64,000 bases of DNA from Aquatica leii (Eukaryota > Arthropoda > Insecta > Coleoptera > Lampyridae): contig CM069432.1 in assembly GCA_035610365.1 (NCBI GenBank), positions 228,430,532-228,494,531 of the forward strand, written 5' to 3'. Positions 63,640-64,000 of the stretch are shown one piece after another (within the stretch, counting starts at the first letter, position 1; every line of letters begins with the position of its first letter). The notes below the pieces were generated by a model that was not told the DNA's origin, ran no database searches, and worked only from the letters and a program-made list of their open reading frames with translations. The translations under genes and the position numbers were made by a program.

Positions 63640-64000
63640 TAAAAATTGTTTACTCAGGATCAAGTACCTTTCTGGGATATGAACAAAATTCATATGAGTT
63701 AAAACCAAGTAAAACGAAGTTGAAACCCAAAAGAGATTTATTTCCAAATATTGCACAGCCACCGACGAAAGAAATGAAATTGTGTGAGAGATAAAACAAA
63801 TTGCTTCATTTAGTAAATTAAATAGTGATTTACTAAAACCACCTCTCTTGCTATATGATCCAAAGGCCTACACAGACTTAGGTTGCGATTCATCCAACAT
63901 AGCTGTTGCAAGTATGTTACTACAAAAAAGTAACAATAAGAAAATGCATTTCGTTCAGTATACATCTAAGAAGATAAATACTGTAGAAAGCAAATACTAC
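63640..64000 (+). pseudogene. Ty3/gypsy pol fragment (RT end to RNase H), runs off the window
   Basis: 63660-63770 has FLGYEQNSYELKPSKTKLKP, like the 'FLGHxIsxxGIxPxxxKxxaI' RT-end block. After a stop at 63792, another frame from about 63799 reads FSKLNSDLLKPPLLLYDPKA, then YTDLGCDSSNIAVASMLLQK and HFVQYTSKKINTVESKYY. This is the RNase H start of gypsy elements ('xxPVLxxyDpxxxxxLxtDASxxgxGavLxQ', 'SrxLxxxExxY'), with TDAS changed to CDSS. Partial and broken; the rest would lie to the right. Confidence 0.65.

Noticed and set aside
1-64000. tRNA, rRNA, CRISPR or bacterial-type operon signals
   Set aside because: No cloverleaf-like A/B box pairs, no rRNA-like conserved blocks and no regularly spaced identical repeats with unique spacers were seen; gene structure is plainly eukaryotic.

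Overview
This is a window of an AT-rich animal genome. It has spliced genes with short (45-52 nt) and very long introns, large amounts of decayed transposable-element sequence, and no bacterial-style gene packing. The transposon mix (jockey-type and RTE-like LINEs, TTF-finger hAT, Tc1/mariner, pogo/Tigger and Ty3/gypsy relics, plus many elements ending in TACAGGGTG-like termini) and the intron sizes point to an insect, possibly a beetle. That assignment is inference from sequence style, not from a database match.

Two cellular genes can be built exon by exon. On the + strand, 28368-47574 encodes a complete kinesin-9 motor of the KIF6 type: 12 proposed exons, about 811 codons, with P-loop, SSRSH and DLAGSE motifs split over several exons. 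On the - strand, 59463 down to 47656 holds the last six exons (526 codons) of a large protein with repeated 'NGLIN' segments followed by EAR/EPTP-like beta-propeller repeats; its 5' end lies beyond the right edge. The two genes are tail to tail with only 81 bp between stop codons, so their mature 3' ends must overlap or nearly so.

Layout. 1-28 kb is intergenic and is a museum of mobile DNA: an 8-bp-TSD hAT-like element (1957-4102), a decayed LINE (about 4150-8440) carrying a 660-bp insertion, a foldback-type element with GC-rich 18-bp minisatellite arms (about 11.38-13.49 kb), a decayed TTF-finger hAT transposase (20.07-21.82 kb), several long inverted repeats, a Tc1-like element with long terminal inverted repeats and TA duplications (23420-25414), a hammerhead-ribozyme-like Penelope-type motif near 26.86 kb and a 388-bp MITE. 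28.4-47.6 kb is the KIF6 gene; its introns contain long hairpin-forming repeats, a minisatellite, LINE, mariner and Tigger fragments. 47.6-59.5 kb is the EAR-like gene; its 10-kb intron holds an almost intact-length pogo element bounded by TIRs and TA, two further Tigger relics, two LTR-like blocks and a decayed DD82E-type transposase. 59.5-64 kb is a 5'-ward intron or flank occupied by a degenerate jockey LINE and a Ty3/gypsy pol fragment that runs off the end.

All transposase and reverse-transcriptase reading frames seen here are broken by stops or frameshifts, so none looks active. The most unusual structures are the foldback/minisatellite element, the density of long inverted repeats inside a transcribed kinesin intron, the ribozyme-like motif, and the pogo element with repeated subterminal copies of its end motif. 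I found no tRNA, rRNA or CRISPR.
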